Assembly (NCBI GenBank): GCA_038373865.1 | Contig: JAXGGA010001126.1 | Location: 104,239-168,238, forward strand | Source of the DNA: Uloborus plumipes | Taxonomy: Eukaryota; Arthropoda; Arachnida; Araneae; Uloboridae | Direction of reading: 5' to 3' | Length of the DNA stretch: 64,000 nucleotides | Part shown: positions 1 through 10,147 of the stretch, one piece after another | Numbering within the stretch: the stretch's first letter is position 1 | Layout: each line of letters begins with the position of its first letter | Program-made: the position numbers and the translations under genes | Notes under the pieces: model-generated | Told to the model about the DNA's origin: nothing | Database searches by the model: none | What the model saw: the letters and a program-made list of their open reading frames with translations, nothing else

Positions 1-345
1 CTTGCCCGTTTCTTCGACTGGGTGACGTCACCGGAAGTTCGGAATGATCGTTCCATTTGTGACGGAACGCGGAGAAGGACATTTAGAATCTTTCCACCCT
101 CCCTCCAAGGTCCCCTCCGTCCACCCAGTGACAGGTAGTAATTTATGGGTTTCCCTTTTCCCACTGACCTTGAAGAGTGTTTTCTTTTCTCTTTTCTTTC
201 CTTCTTTTCTCGCGGACCGCGTTGGGGCTGTCGATTGCAGATTCGTCCGTTCCAGGCGCTGGCTCGAATGTAATTTGCAGTTTTTCGCGCCGGGGTGGGC
301 CTTGGCGGTGATGGAGCACCTTTTTTTCGGTGCTTCTAGCCAGCA
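1..345 (+). promoter_or_regulatory. Promoter-like or 5' exon stretch with CRE plus ETS sites
   Basis: This stretch is richer in G+C and CpG than the DNA that follows. A perfect cAMP-response element TGACGTCA (23-30) abuts an ETS-type core CCGGAAGT (31-38), an arrangement common in TATA-less animal promoters. A possible splice donor (CAG|GTAGTA) occurs near 133. The open frame at 44-415 has no recognisable domain and probably arises by chance. The feature is cut by the window edge, so direction and gene are unknown. That it is a promoter is inference from motif pairing only. Confidence 0.33.
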
Positions 346-559
346 TTTATGTGCCCAAATCGAAAATATTTTGACAGAACCAGCAGAGGTGCCTTCGACG
401 GTAATGCTTTTGTAATTTCGATGAATCTGTTGTTACAAATCTGCCCCTATCCCCTCCCTTTTGATCTGCACCGCTCGACAGAAGTGTTTATTGCCGATGC
501 TGTGGTCTTCTTTTCAATGCATGAAAATGTAAATCTTTGTTTAATTTTTGAAAAACCTA

Positions 560-845
560 CACTCTTATTTCAAAAGAGCGAAAAAGTCACTCTAAAAAAG
601 AGTGAAATCGATTGCGGATGCATTCGCTCTTTCTGAGTGTTGGCTTTATCGAAAAGAGACGCTTTCCGAAAAAAAAAAAAAAGATTTAAAAATGCTCCAT
701 AAAGGAGTGAATTACACAATCACTCTTTCTGAGGAGCGGAACTGAAAGACACTCCGTCATAACCGCTCCGCAAAAGGAGTGAAATTAGCTCCTATAAGAG
801 AAGTGCGTTTTCAAATCTGGAAAGGAGTGAAAATTAACTCGGTCT
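560..845. repeat. Cluster of GAGTG / CACTC motifs
   Basis: About ten copies of GAGTG or its complement CACTC occur in under 300 bases, often as AGGAGTGAAA, on both strands. Between them are short palindromic pairings such as CACTCT...AGAGTG. I cannot assign it to a named family. It could be a degraded MITE with internal repeats or a factor-binding cluster next to the promoter-like stretch at the window start. Confidence 0.4.
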
Positions 846-1328
846 GTGTGAACATCAGGGGAATTTTTTAAGAGAGTAATATCAGATTTATCTTCCAGCT
901 GTCTGTGGCGGAGATTGAAACGAAAAATTAGTTTGTGAGATAAGCAGATCACTAGATCAATCATAAAATCTAAATTTCACCGGGAACTGCTAACAATAAG
1001 ATTGGTGCAAGCACTATATGTGCTGTGCTACCTGTGGACTATATCTCAGAAACCAAATCTCTATTAACTAAAATTTAAGATTTTTTTTCATTTAAAATTC
1101 CCCTGCGACGCACGTTGCCGTGTCGCGCTGTGACGATGAGCAGTAACTCTTTAAAATCGCTTCATTGAAAAATATTTTCGTTCTCTTTTCGATAGATGAA
1201 CTGTTTTGCTCTGAAGATTATAGTCTAAGATCCCACTTTGATTGACCTACCCTCATCGAGTTTCCTAATAAGTTATACATAAAAATGTAGATAAAAAATA
1301 TTTCTAACACGATAGCGTATATCTATCT

Positions 1329-2165
1329 CAGGGGTGGCCAACCTTTTTAGGGAGAGTGCCACTATCTGGCGAGAAAAAACTCAGCGTGCCACATTGTATT
1401 TTTCCAACAAACTGAAAATTAAAAAAAAATAAAAATAGATTTTAGGTTGTGTAATTAATGTAATTCTTACTGAAATGAAACATTTTTTCTCGGAAATCTG
1501 AGCAATTGAAATCTAAATGATAATAAAGATAAAACAAGTCCGAACTTAAGAGTTATCGTTAATAAACACTTTTATGAGTTCTGTCAGTTGGCTTATGCTT
1601 AAAAAAGAAACAAATAACGTCAAACATTCTATTCTAAAAATTAAACAATCTGTACTTTTGAAGTTTTTTTCCCAAATTATTTTCAAGTAATGCAACAAAA
1701 ACAATTTAAGGATCTTCAATTGTGAAACCACACCGAATTTCGTCCAATCTGGTTTCTTAATTTTAGTTGCAGAGTTAACTTTTCTGGGAAATGTTCATCA
1801 CCCGTAGCTAAAACTGTTGCAGATCAAGAATCCATTTTGCAGCATCAAAAGTTTCATTCGTGTCAAGCGCAAATATGCTTTACAAAGCATTGTCTGTAAC
1901 GTCACAGTTTTCGTTGGATGTTCGAAACTAATGCTAAGTACTTTGCAAGATTTTAGTTAGACAATTTGTAAGCCAGCCTCCTGACACTTAATCGTTATAA
2001 TATCATTATATTTATCAGTTTAAGGGCTTTAGTTTTTGTCAATATTTTTGAGATCGACATTTTTTCCACAATTTTGGAATTTTTTCAAAAAGTCTTCGTA
2101 TGCCACTGTTACTGCTCTGCCGTGCCACATTGTGGCACGCGTGCCGCGGGTAGCCCCCCCCCCTG
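1329..2165. mobile_element. Non-autonomous hAT element, 837 bp
   Basis: The ends are CAGGGGTGGCCAACC and GGTAGCCCCCCCCCCTG. The flanks carry an exact 8-bp duplication ATCTATCT (1321-1328 and 2166-2173), the hAT signature. Subterminal GTGCCAC motifs recur near both ends, as expected for transposase-binding repeats. There is no transposase frame. A poly-C run forms part of the right terminus. Confidence 0.85.
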
Positions 2166-2226
2166 ATCTATCTAAACAAAAGCGCATTAGGTTGTCGCGA
2201 TTTGAAGTTCTAGCAGAGTTGAGTTC

Positions 2227-2357
2227 GGGCCAAGCTCCACATTTGACGAAAAGCAGAAACGTAAAATGAATTAAATAATCTTTCTATGGAAAGTACCCGG
2301 ATTTTCGCTTTCTCCCTTCGGTTTCAGTCGGTTTTCTGCTGATGTGGAGCAGGGCCC
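2227..2357. mobile_element. Short MITE with GGGCCC-GCTCCACAT ends, copy 1
   Basis: Short inverted ends (GGGCCAAGCTCCACAT and ATGTGGAGCAGGGCCC) enclose about 130 bases. A second, better preserved copy lies at 5953-6096 and shares the internal GGAAAGTACCCGGATTTTCG block. The GGGCC start is reminiscent of PIF/Harbinger elements, but no clear 3-bp duplication was seen, so the superfamily is open. Confidence 0.6.
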
Positions 2358-2775
2358 TAAAACTGCAGTTTGTCTGCAGGTATCTTTCAATTTTGCAAGA
2401 ATCTGCAGTTTTTTGAAAAATAAAAACATCTAAATCTCTTACGAATAACACTTATTCTTCTCAAAACTCTACATGTTAGAAAGAAAATGATTATGTGATT
2501 CAGAAATCACATGCTTTCCAGAATTATGTGCTTTTTAAAAAATCTGCAAAAAAACAGCAGAAATTTTGTAGCTTTCCGCTAGACTTCTTTTACTAGAAGA
2601 CAACTTCAGAAAACCTTCAAAATGACTCTATTATTGAAATTTTAAAACCGCGTCAAACCCTAAGAAAGTAGCACTTTTGCTTAGTCAGCCTTATACCATC
2701 GTGTTTGTAATATTTTTATCAGCATTTTTATATGTAACGTATTAGGAAACTCAATGAGGGCAGGTAAAGGTTAAC

Positions 2776-4300
2776 CCAAGTCGGATATTTGACTGAATGA
2801 GTTTCAGACCCCTACTTATATCCAGATAGTGCAGTTTTGTGATCCTCCTTCGAATTTATGTCCTCATATTTTAATAACGTTTCTCTCCGAACCCGACCTA
2901 AATTGCAAGGTTTTTAAAGTTAATTTTAATACCCACCTGTGTAGGCGAAGGGGATGTGGGTGTTTTTCCTTGAACGCTATTAGTTCTAGGCACCGCCTCA
3001 AAGAGGCCTGTTTTTTTTTGAATTAAAAAAGAATCCCTTCGTTCAATGGCGTTAGTAGCTCTCAAATATGGAGTTTCAGCTTGGCATTTTAGGCAGCCTC
3101 CGTTGATTGGTTGAAGGGAATGAGAAGGATAGGGGGTGTCATTACAGGGTATAGAGCCCTGTCCGCGATTCCGAGAAGGTATGGGGAGGTTTCGACTTTT
3201 CCTCTTTCCCATGTCCCCATCTTCTTTTTTCTTTCTTTTCTCTTTCAGAAGTCGTGAAAACCCCCGGGACACATCTGCTGGAGCTCGAAGCTGGACATGC
3301 CTCACGAAGAATTTTCTTTCTTTTCAGGGAGCACTTTAAATGGAGAGAAATACAACGTTCATTTGGCCTTTGCGGGGGGAGGGGAAGAGGGGGGGGGTAT
3401 TATGTAGTGCACTATGCTTTGTGGAATTTATATGGGTTTTTCTAAACGTAGATATGTTACATGAATTCGCTTCCTGTTCGCTTTATTTCTGTTCGGCGGA
3501 ATATTTGCATTTTTTTCCGTTTGCTATTTGAAATTGAAAAACATTTACCCCCCCCCCCCACCCCCTTGTTCGACAACAAGAAAAGGGAATTTCCGCTTAG
3601 GCGCTTTAGCACCGTAATGAGATCCGGAGCGATGCCACGGGCCGCAATTTAGCATAAAATTAAGCCATTAAGCATTAAAACTTCGTAGGTGAATGTAGTG
3701 GTCACATGTAACTGACTGGCTTTCATTCACAAAGCAAAACTTAGGAGTAATAATTCGTACCTTTTATTTATTTATTTATCAAATTAGTACTTGTATATTC
3801 CTTCGATTTTTTTTACATTCCTTCATACATTCACTCATTTACTCATTCACTCATTCATTCGCTTATTTTGTCATTTAATCACTCATTTGTTTTGTTTTTT
3901 TTCTCGTGGTTGCTGGTTCCTTAATTAATTCGTTTATTTCATTGGTACAACTTGAGTGCCAAGTATCAACCTGACTGACTTGTAGGTTGCCTTGATGACA
4001 GTCAGTTACCGTGTTTTCAACTATCCCCCCCCAAGATCATCCAAATTGTGTTTTGGAAAGTAAGTTAAATACGTAGGATTAAGATTTAAAAAGATAAGAA
4101 ATCAGGTGGAAAAAAACTTTCAAATGATGCATACCTAGCCATTTGTTTTGCTGCGTAAATGTTACCCATGGAATCGTCCAAATGTCACCGGTGCGTGCTT
4201 TAAAAACGCAAAAATCTACTTCTTATTTTCTTCAGAACCTCCTCCCTTGTTTCAATAACAGCCTCTTTTTCAGTTTCTCGAATGTTTAATTTGTACTTTT
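2776..4300. other. Stretch with no supported gene; low-complexity tracts
   Basis: No gene or bounded mobile element was identified. It contains a pyrimidine tract with two TTTCAG sites (about 3220-3330), poly-G and poly-C runs near 3390 and 3550, and an imperfect CATTCACTCATT-type microsatellite at 3810-3890. The longest open frame (2898-3305, minus) has low-complexity lysine/arginine stretches and no domain. The G+C bump at 3030-3330 could hold a decayed exon or an unrecognised repeat. Confidence 0.4.
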
Positions 4301-4340
4301 CGCTATACCGTAAGAAATGAATGTTGTTTTTAGAGAATAA

Positions 4341-5499
4341 CAGGGGTGCCCATCCCCCCCCCCCCCACCAAGCTCAATGGCGCAAATTTCCCCCAAAATT
4401 TTTCACAACCCTAATTTGCTTTTTATTTTTATCCCTCTTTTTATTTTATTTATTTTCTTTAAATATCATTTGTTTATTTTTTAAATATTTATTATTTTTT
4501 TAATACTTTTTTTTATTTTTTACATAATATTTTTTTAAATATTATTTATTTATTTCTTTAAATATTTTTATTTATTTTTTTTCAATTGTAACTAGTATAA
4601 CTTCGATTTAACGATACCCGATTTAACGATTTCCCCAATTTAACGATACATTTCATTGGTCCCGACTCATATGCCTTGAATTTAATGTTAAAACTTCCTC
4701 AATTTAACGATAGCTCTCCTCGATTTAACGATGATATCGGGCAGGACCAAATTATCTCTCGTCAAACATCAGTAGTATATGTTTAAAATATTTTTCTAAC
4801 TATTTTACTTGCAACAGCATGAAACCTCATGTTCCAATAGTAAAAAGATTCATCCTTCAGTAACGTCCAAACTTCTAGCATTCCAAACACAATTTTTTTG
4901 CACCTTGAGAGGAGAGTGATCAGTCGAGAAAAATGAGGTCGAAAAAAGTGAAATTTTCTCAACAAAAGAAAAAAAGATCGATGAAATAACTTTGGAAATA
5001 ATATAAATGCGCAGTTTTCTTATAGAAGCAAAATAACGTATGTTTAAGCGTTCACTTAATTATCAGTAGTTTAATCCGTTTAACTTATAAGTATGCTTTC
5101 TCGATTTAACGATATCCTCGATTTAACGATAATTTTTTACAGTCCATAGGCAATTGTTAAATCGAGGTACTACTTTTGTACAAATTATTAATTTTTTTAA
5201 TGTACGAATTATGAGCAGAATAGAATCGCTTTTTTTTACCTTTTTTCCAGACATTCCAAGCACACACACACACACACACAAAATAAATTGAAAAAAATAA
5301 TAAAGAAATAATTTAAATTACGAAAATAAATTGATGAATAATTTACATTCAAAAAAATCAACAAATTATTTAATTTTAAAAATAAATTAATAAATAATTT
5401 AAATAAATAAATAAATAATTAGTTTTATCCCCCCCCCCAAAAAAAATTTTTGATGGTGCAACTTGCGCCATAATCCCCCCCCCCCTGTGGGCACCCCTA
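4341..5499. mobile_element. Non-autonomous hAT element inside CACTG copy A
   Basis: The ends CAGGGGTGCCCA and TGGGCACCCCTA are flanked by GAGAATAA / GAGTATAA, an 8-bp duplication with one mismatch. The subterminal blocks contain long C runs and a motif reading TTGCGCCAT. Much of the interior is ATTT/AAAT low-complexity sequence. It is the same family as the 534-bp element at 10379-10912, which has an exact duplication. A Tigger-like MITE (4594-5174) is nested within it, so at least three insertion events are stacked here. Confidence 0.8.
4594..5174. mobile_element. Tigger/mariner-like MITE nested in the hAT element
   Basis: The ends resemble each other as inverted repeats around the core CTCGATTTAACGA (left at 4594-4617, right at 5150-5174 as TTAAATCGAGGTACTACT). 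Several extra copies of the CGATTTAACGAT motif occur as subterminal repeats at 4600-4735 and 5100-5135. Ends of this type are typical of Tigger/pogo MITEs. No transposase frame remains, and the exact TA target could not be fixed. Confidence 0.6.
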
Positions 5500-5573
5500 G
5501 AGTATAATACAGCTAATTGTGTATTAATAAAATATAAAAATTGTAAAATTGCTAATTGCAGTTTATTACCGTG

Positions 5574-5950
5574 CATTTTACAGTTTTAAACTGGAACCTC
5601 TGCTGCCAGTTTTGTGTAGTTGCTTTTACAGTATTTTTTGGTTAAATTTTACGGCAACAAACTGTAAAATTGCTAACTTTAGGGTAAGAAACTAAAATTG
5701 CTAGTTTTGGAATTTTTTTCTGTACATTTTACAGTTTTAAACTGGAACCTCTGCTGCCAGTTTTGTACAGTTGCTTTTACAGTATAAAACGGTTAAATTT
5801 TACGGCAGCAAACTGTAAAATTGCTAACTTTAGGGTAAGAAACTAAAATTGTTAGTTTTATAGTTTATTACTGTACATTTTACAGTTTTACATTGGATCC
5901 TCGGCTGCCAGTGTTATACTGTAAAAACAACAGCTCATTTTGTGCAGTGT
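5574..5950. repeat. 151-bp tandem repeat within CACTG copy A
   Basis: The phrase CATTTTACAGTTTTA starts at 5574, 5725 and 5876, giving a period of 151 bases with two full units and a partial third. The units differ at few positions, so the duplication is younger than the element's own divergence from other copies. It is the only CACTG copy here with this amplification. Confidence 0.75.
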
Positions 5951-5952
5951 AT

Positions 5953-6096
5953 GGGCCCTGCTCCACATTGACGTAAAGCAGAAAAATAAAGCAGAAACGT
6001 AAAATGGATTACATAGTGTTCCTATGGAAAGTACCCGGATTTTCGGTTTCTGCCTTCGGTTTCCGTCGCGTTTTACGCTGATGTGGAGCAGGGCCC
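5953..6096. mobile_element. Short MITE with GGGCCCTGCTCCACAT ends, copy 2
   Basis: Clear inverted ends GGGCCCTGCTCCACAT and ATGTGGAGCAGGGCCC enclose 144 bases, with two AAAGCAGAAA motifs near the left end. It directly abuts the right end of CACTG copy A. The internal GGAAAGTACCCGGATTTTCG block is shared with 2227-2357. No target duplication is certain. Confidence 0.7.
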
Positions 6097-6117
6097 AATA
6101 TCTCCAGAAAATGTTAT

Positions 6118-6312
6118 CAGGGCCTGATTAAGATATCACGGGGCCCTAGGCCAAATACTTTTTTTGGGCCCGCCATAATGAATCTTTTCAATTTTAAGCA
6201 TGGGATAAACAAATTTAGGCATTGACCACAACAATTTTAGCTATTTGGGGGCCCCTAAATTGTGGGGGCCCCAGGCCGCGGCTTAGTTGGCCTATTCGGT
6301 AATCAGGCCCTG
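6118..6312. mobile_element. 195-bp hAT MITE (CAGGGCCTGATTA family), copy 1
   Basis: The ends are CAGGGCCTGATTAAG and GGTAATCAGGCCCTG, flanked by an exact 8-bp duplication AATGTTAT (6110-6117 and 6313-6320). A full-length copy in the opposite orientation lies at 43859-44054 with its own duplication. The interior carries long GGGGCCC runs. Confidence 0.9.
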
Positions 6313-6320
6313 AATGTTAT

Positions 6321-6747
6321 TAGGACGTGGCAAATAAACCGCTTTGACGAGCGGTTAAAGACTCGCAGGAAAAAAAAACAGGAGGTTTCTGTCAGCTTCT
6401 CTTCTAACGATCCACTCGAAATCATTTTGGAGCAGGGGGAGGGGAGGGGGGAAGGGAGAGAAAAGAAAGACTTCCAGCCGAATAGAGCGTAAAGTTCGCG
6501 CGTGGTCGTGTGTTTGTTCGTGCTGTCAGGGGAGGGGGGGGGGGAGCTGTTTGATAGGACGCGGGGCTTTATTTATAACTAATGATTGTGAAAACATGAT
6601 ATAAAAGTGCATTCAACAGATAGTCGGTGGCGGCAGAAGGGCTTGCCGGAATCTTTTTATCTGTGTTTTCGATTGTGCGTTCATTTGATAGCAAAATATC
6701 TTTATCTCGAAAAATATTTCTAAAGCAGGATTGTAAAATCAATCGGA
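6321..6747. other. G-rich stretch without a supported gene
   Basis: Two G-tract clusters on the plus strand (about 6430-6465 and 6528-6546) could form G-quadruplexes. The open frame at 6262-6492 begins inside the hAT MITE and has no domain. Nothing else was identified. Confidence 0.35.
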
Positions 6748-7041
6748 GGGGCCGTGGTGGCCCGATCGGTAAGGCATCGGACTCGTGTCCGAAAGGACCC
6801 GGGTTCGATTCCAGCCGATCAAAGATCCACCGTCTTGATTAATGGTGACTGGGAGGCGTTAAAAATGTCGTGGTCACAAAGTCCTCCAAGTGAAACGATA
6901 CCTCTGGGGGTGCTAGGGCCTATGGTTTGCTCGACCCTAGGTTCTGGTTCAAAATTAAGAACAGAGCGCTCTTCAGGGCCCTATCCCGGTTAAACCACTA
7001 AGCTGGTAGGTACGGGGGACCCTGGAGGGTGAAATGAAATG
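6748..7041 (+). mobile_element. tRNA-headed SINE, family S1, copy 1
   Basis: A 294-bp insertion bounded by an exact 13-bp duplication AAAATCAATCGGA (6735-6747 and 7042-7054). The head has a polymerase III A box (about TGGCCCGATCGG, near 6758) and a perfect B box GGTTCGATTCC (6802-6812). The body is tRNA-unrelated, and the tail is a short GAAAT repeat. Variable-length duplication and an A-rich tail indicate LINE-driven retroposition. Copy 2 lies at 51713-51999 (minus). The anticodon-like loop reads CGT, but the sequence is a SINE promoter, not a tRNA gene. Confidence 0.9.
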
Positions 7042-7085
7042 AAAATCAATCGGACTCGTAAGTGGTATATGTTCGTAGTTGATAA

Positions 7086-7289
7086 ATGACTCACTCATTT
7101 ATTATTATTATTATTTTCATAAGTTTTCGTTTTCTCTTAAAATATGTATCGCAAATTTTAGATAATTGGGACGATGGGGAGTTACAGAAGTACCAAATCG
7201 AAGCATACAGACATTTGACACATTTCTATACTCGATTTGAACTCATCATGAAATATTTTGTCGGCTACACCTACAATACAACCTATTAG
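7086..7289 (+). other. Unrecognised open frame, possibly a decayed exon
   Basis: The frame continues past a TTTTAG acceptor-like site near 7161 and encodes a charged, aromatic stretch (NWDDGELQKYQ, then HLTHFYTRFELIMKYF) before a stop. Its composition looks less random than nearby frames. No family was recognised and no matching donor or downstream exon was found. It may be chance or the remnant of a mobile-element protein. Confidence 0.18.
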
Positions 7290-7481
7290 AAGTAATCGAG
7301 AAAAAAAAGCTACACATAAAAATTGACAAAAATTGGAAATAATGTAAAATTATTTCTAAAGCAGCGAAAAATGAAATCTGTACAAACTATTTTTAATGCT
7401 TGGGGGAAAAAGGGAGATTCTAATCTACCGTGAACTGTGTTTTTGAACAATAACTCAATTCCTGTGATGGTGGAAGAAGTA

Positions 7482-7838
7482 CACTAAAAAATAGATAATG
7501 TTTTTACAATATAATACAGCTAATTTTACAGTAATAAACTGAAAAATGGCTAATTTTACAAACTAAAATTGCTAGTTTGCAGTAATCGACTAGAATTACT
7601 AATTTCACAATTTATTACAGTGCATTTTACAGTTTTAAGCTGGAACCTCTGCTAGTATTACACTGTTGGTTTTCACAGTATAAAACAGCTATTTTTGTTT
7701 CAAAATTGCTAATTTTACAGTAATAAACTGTAAAGTAGCTAGTTTTAGTTTATTACTGTGCTTTTACAGTTTGAAAGTGGAACATCTGCTGCCAGTGTTA
7801 TACTATAAAAACATCAGCTTTTTTTTTTCTTTGCATTG
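7482..7838. mobile_element. CACTG-family MITE copy B
   Basis: It is bounded by TA|CACTAAAAAATAG on the left and GCATTG|TA on the right, so both flanks show TA. The interior carries the family units ACAGTATAATACAGC-like, TAATAAACTG and GGAACCTCTGCTGCCAGT. The terminal complementary block (GTTGTTTTTACAG-like versus CTATAAAAACATCAG) is recognisable but diverged. Confidence 0.65.
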
Positions 7839-8069
7839 TAGATCACAAAATTTTCATGTGTTGTGCAAAATTGAACCCACATCCAAAGGTTTTGGCCACA
7901 CGCACAATGCGCTTGTGCAAAGAGGATGCCATACACACTTTTATATTCATTTTCGCATACACACAATTTTTCCAATCCATGTAGCAGCAGTAATTCGAAG
8001 AGCTAATTTTAGATCATGCATTTTTTTTTAATAAATTATTGTTATTCTATCACTAAATTAATTCTTTAA

Positions 8070-8291
8070 CCGCTTACCTGATTATCCGGAGTCATCTCGA
8101 CTTCGTATGAGTTGCAGGTAATTATTATTCCGAGAAAACTATGATTTACACCTGTAAAAAATTAAAATTCAACTTGAAGCCTACATTTTTTGTTAGATTC
8201 ATTCCCTTGTATTTGATAATCGATTTAGAATAATGTGATTTTTTTTTTTTTTTTTTGGAATTTTTTCCGAAAAAATTTGTAAGGTAAGCGG
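8070..8291. mobile_element. piggyBac-like MITE with TTAA target, 222 bp
   Basis: The ends CCGCTTACCT and AGGTAAGCGG are perfect 10-bp inverted repeats directly flanked by TTAA on both sides (8066-8069 and 8292-8295). An exact TTAA duplication is the piggyBac signature, also seen in Kolobok. The interior is AT-rich with a poly-T tract and no coding capacity. It is unrelated in sequence to the CCCATTAATGCC family elsewhere in the window. Confidence 0.7.
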
Positions 8292-8295
8292 TTAA

Positions 8296-9258
8296 ATAAA
8301 TTAAATGCTTTAGTATTACCTAAAGTAATGCAATAAATAATGAAAACTTTATTCTTTAACTAAACCTTTTTAATAGCAGAAATTGTTGTTGACATTTCTT
8401 GTTCTAACAACAAGAAATTGGATGCCTTGACATCCTGGATTTAAAAAACGTTTTTAGTTCTTGGGAAATGTATTGCAGTTCTATATATACATATATTTTT
8501 TTTTTAACTTGAAGGACATATTTTGATTATTTCTACCGAATTTTAAAAGGGGGAAAAGAGAAGATCAATTTTTTACAGCCTTGTCTAAGTTTGTCTGAAT
8601 TTTAATGTTTCTTTTTCTATGCAAAAATTGGTGAATTGAAATTGGTACGAAAATTACTTAACTTGCACCATTATTTCTTAAGTCATTGCAGTTTTTAACT
8701 TTAGTGCCGAATCTTAGATGGCCGACATTTTGGTCAAAATGAATGTTTTCTAAACTGTCCATAACTCGGCCAATAATTTGCAAAATATTATACTTACAAA
8801 TTGATATGCAAGTATGAGGGCTTCCCTAATCACTAACATAAGTTATTTTCATCTGTTACTATAAAATTAGACATTTTTCGATCATTGGGCGTTTATACAC
8901 TTCAAATATAGAGATAGCCCGTTTGAAATTTCTACAAATATAGAGACAGCAATACAGCGTTTTGTCTCATATAGTGAATTTTTTATATTTTTTTGTTTAG
9001 AAAAGTACACATTATAATTATCTTGCTCGCTTTTTAGAGCGGAGGAGAATTAGGGCAGGGTGTAAAGAAAAAAGTTATCAATCCTTTAGTGTTTATTTTT
9101 TTTTACAACGATAAACTTTTTGATACTTTCTTCATTGTTTGAAGTTTTTACTTTTCGGTTTTCGTTTGCAAATGATATGTTCACCAAATACTCAGCTACT
9201 TCACTATAAAAACGATTCGTGATCGAAATTAAACTATTTCTCTTTTTTTTATTTACAG
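8296..9258. other. AT-rich stretch without identified features
   Basis: No open frame with coding character, no bounded repeat and no RNA gene was recognised. It ends in the pyrimidine tract that precedes the candidate exon at 9259. Confidence 0.4.
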
Positions 9259-9326
9259 TTTTAATCCAGACTTCTTATACACTTACGCCGAGGCGGAGTT
9301 TTTACGGCAATAAGTCCGCCAAAAAG
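9259..9326 (+). CDS. Candidate internal coding exon, 68 bp, unidentified gene
   Basis: A pyrimidine-rich acceptor (TCTTTTTTTTATTTACAG, ending at 9258) precedes 68 bases that are much richer in G+C than their surroundings, followed at once by GTAAAC as donor. One frame is open throughout: two leading bases complete a split codon, then 22 codons read LIQTSYTLTPRRSFYGNKSAKK-like residues, basic at the end. Flanking sequence in that frame is not conserved-looking. I do not recognise the protein. A chance acceptor-donor pair cannot be excluded, and no partner exon was found. Confidence 0.3.
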
Positions 9327-9804
9327 GTAAACAACCTTTCATTTGAGTGATTATGGTAGTCGAGTATCAAGGGAGAACGGCATTCTGTTTTTTCACAAAC
9401 GGAGCTACTCTTTTATTTGTTCAATGCTAACGATTCGCACGGAACTAGAAATTCAGATAAACTTCCGGGAATTGTTTTTCTCGTCCTTAATAATTTCGCA
9501 GTTCTTTTGCCAAGCATTTTTTTTTTTTTCGGATTAGAGGGAGAAAAAAAGTTTAAAATGAATAGATACTTGATCTTTAAAAAAAGGAATGAAGACTTCA
9601 GGGAGGGAAAGAAACTTTTTTTTTCTCTGCTCATTCAGACTACTTTCTCTCTTCAACTTCGTTTCTTTCCCCTATTCTCTCTTTCATTATCTCTTGAATT
9701 CCCTTTTTTTATTGATTTTTCCCCAAATCATTGCGTCTGAGATCTTATGAATAAAAATTTCAATGGAGGGGGGGGGGGCGCAGTGGACTTTGATTACCTG
9801 GAAG

Positions 9805-10060
9805 CAGTGGCGGAGAAAAAGGGGTAGTCCCTGTATCCGGACCCTTTAAAGCGGAATATTAAACTCAATTAATGAAAACTGAAGCTATGCCATTCTATTA
9901 AAGATCCTTTTTTCATTATCCAATCAATTTTCTGTATTTATGACTATCAATATAAAACTGAAATCAAATTATAGATGCTTCTGTTCACATTTCCAAGTAT
10001 CAAAGCTGGGTATTTTAAAGTTGGACCCCCCCCCCCCAGGACTTTCTTGCTACGTTACTG
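9805..10060. mobile_element. hAT MITE (CAGTGGCGGAG / GTAGCAAG ends), 256 bp
   Basis: The left end CAGTGGCGGAGAAAAAGG and the right end CTTGCTACGTTACTG form imperfect inverted repeats of the common hAT CAGTGGCG type. The flanks resemble each other (CCTGGAAG and CTGCAGAA) but are not a clean 8-bp duplication. A poly-C run sits inside the right end. Confidence 0.55.
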
Positions 10061-10086
10061 CTGCAGAAGTTCATTCCGAACTATAA

Positions 10087-10104
10087 AGAGAGAGAGAGAG
10101 AGAG
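10087..10104. repeat. GA microsatellite
   Basis: A short uninterrupted (AG)n run of about 18 bases upstream of the unrecognised open frame at 10148. Confidence 0.8.
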
Positions 10105-10147
10105 TTCCAGGTACCGATAGATAAGAAGCCACTCAAAAAGAAATCAA

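Larger units (their letters stand above)
1237..2775. repeat. Outer inverted-repeat element interrupted by two later insertions
   Basis: The arm at about 1237-1312 (containing CTCATCGAGTTTCCTAAT) matches, inverted and at roughly 80%, the arm at about 2698-2775 (containing ATTAGGAAACTCAATGAG). Arms of about 75 bases facing each other suggest a foldback-type DNA element. The interval holds a complete hAT element (1329-2165) and a short GGGCCC-ended MITE (2227-2357), both of which would be later arrivals. I could not find target duplications for the outer element. Confidence 0.45.
4306..5949. mobile_element. CACTG-family MITE copy A, split by a hAT insertion
   Basis: The family (ends CACTGTAAAAAATGAATG and TTATTTTTTACAGTG, internal units such as CTGTAAAATTGCTAATT) occurs about ten times here. 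In this copy the left end (ATGAATGTTGTTTTTAGAGAATAA) is separated from the body by the hAT element at 4341-5499, and the body resumes with GTATAATACAGCTAATT. The right end CAGTG is followed by TA, as in several copies. It contains a 151-bp internal tandem repeat. The superfamily is unresolved: CACTG suggests CMC/Chapaev, while the TA flanks suggest a TA-targeting group. Confidence 0.65.

Noticed and set aside
2898..3305. 135-codon minus-strand frame
   Set aside because: Low-complexity lysine/arginine stretches come from the CTTTT tracts on the other strand. No domain, no splice logic.
3220..3345. Exon between two TTTCAG sites
   Set aside because: There is an acceptor-like tract but no donor, and the frames run into the poly-G region. 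Not supportable.
6754..6993. Similar frames MVARSxRxRTR... in both S1 SINE copies
   Set aside because: The shared peptide only reflects shared SINE sequence, and the frame reads through the polymerase III promoter.
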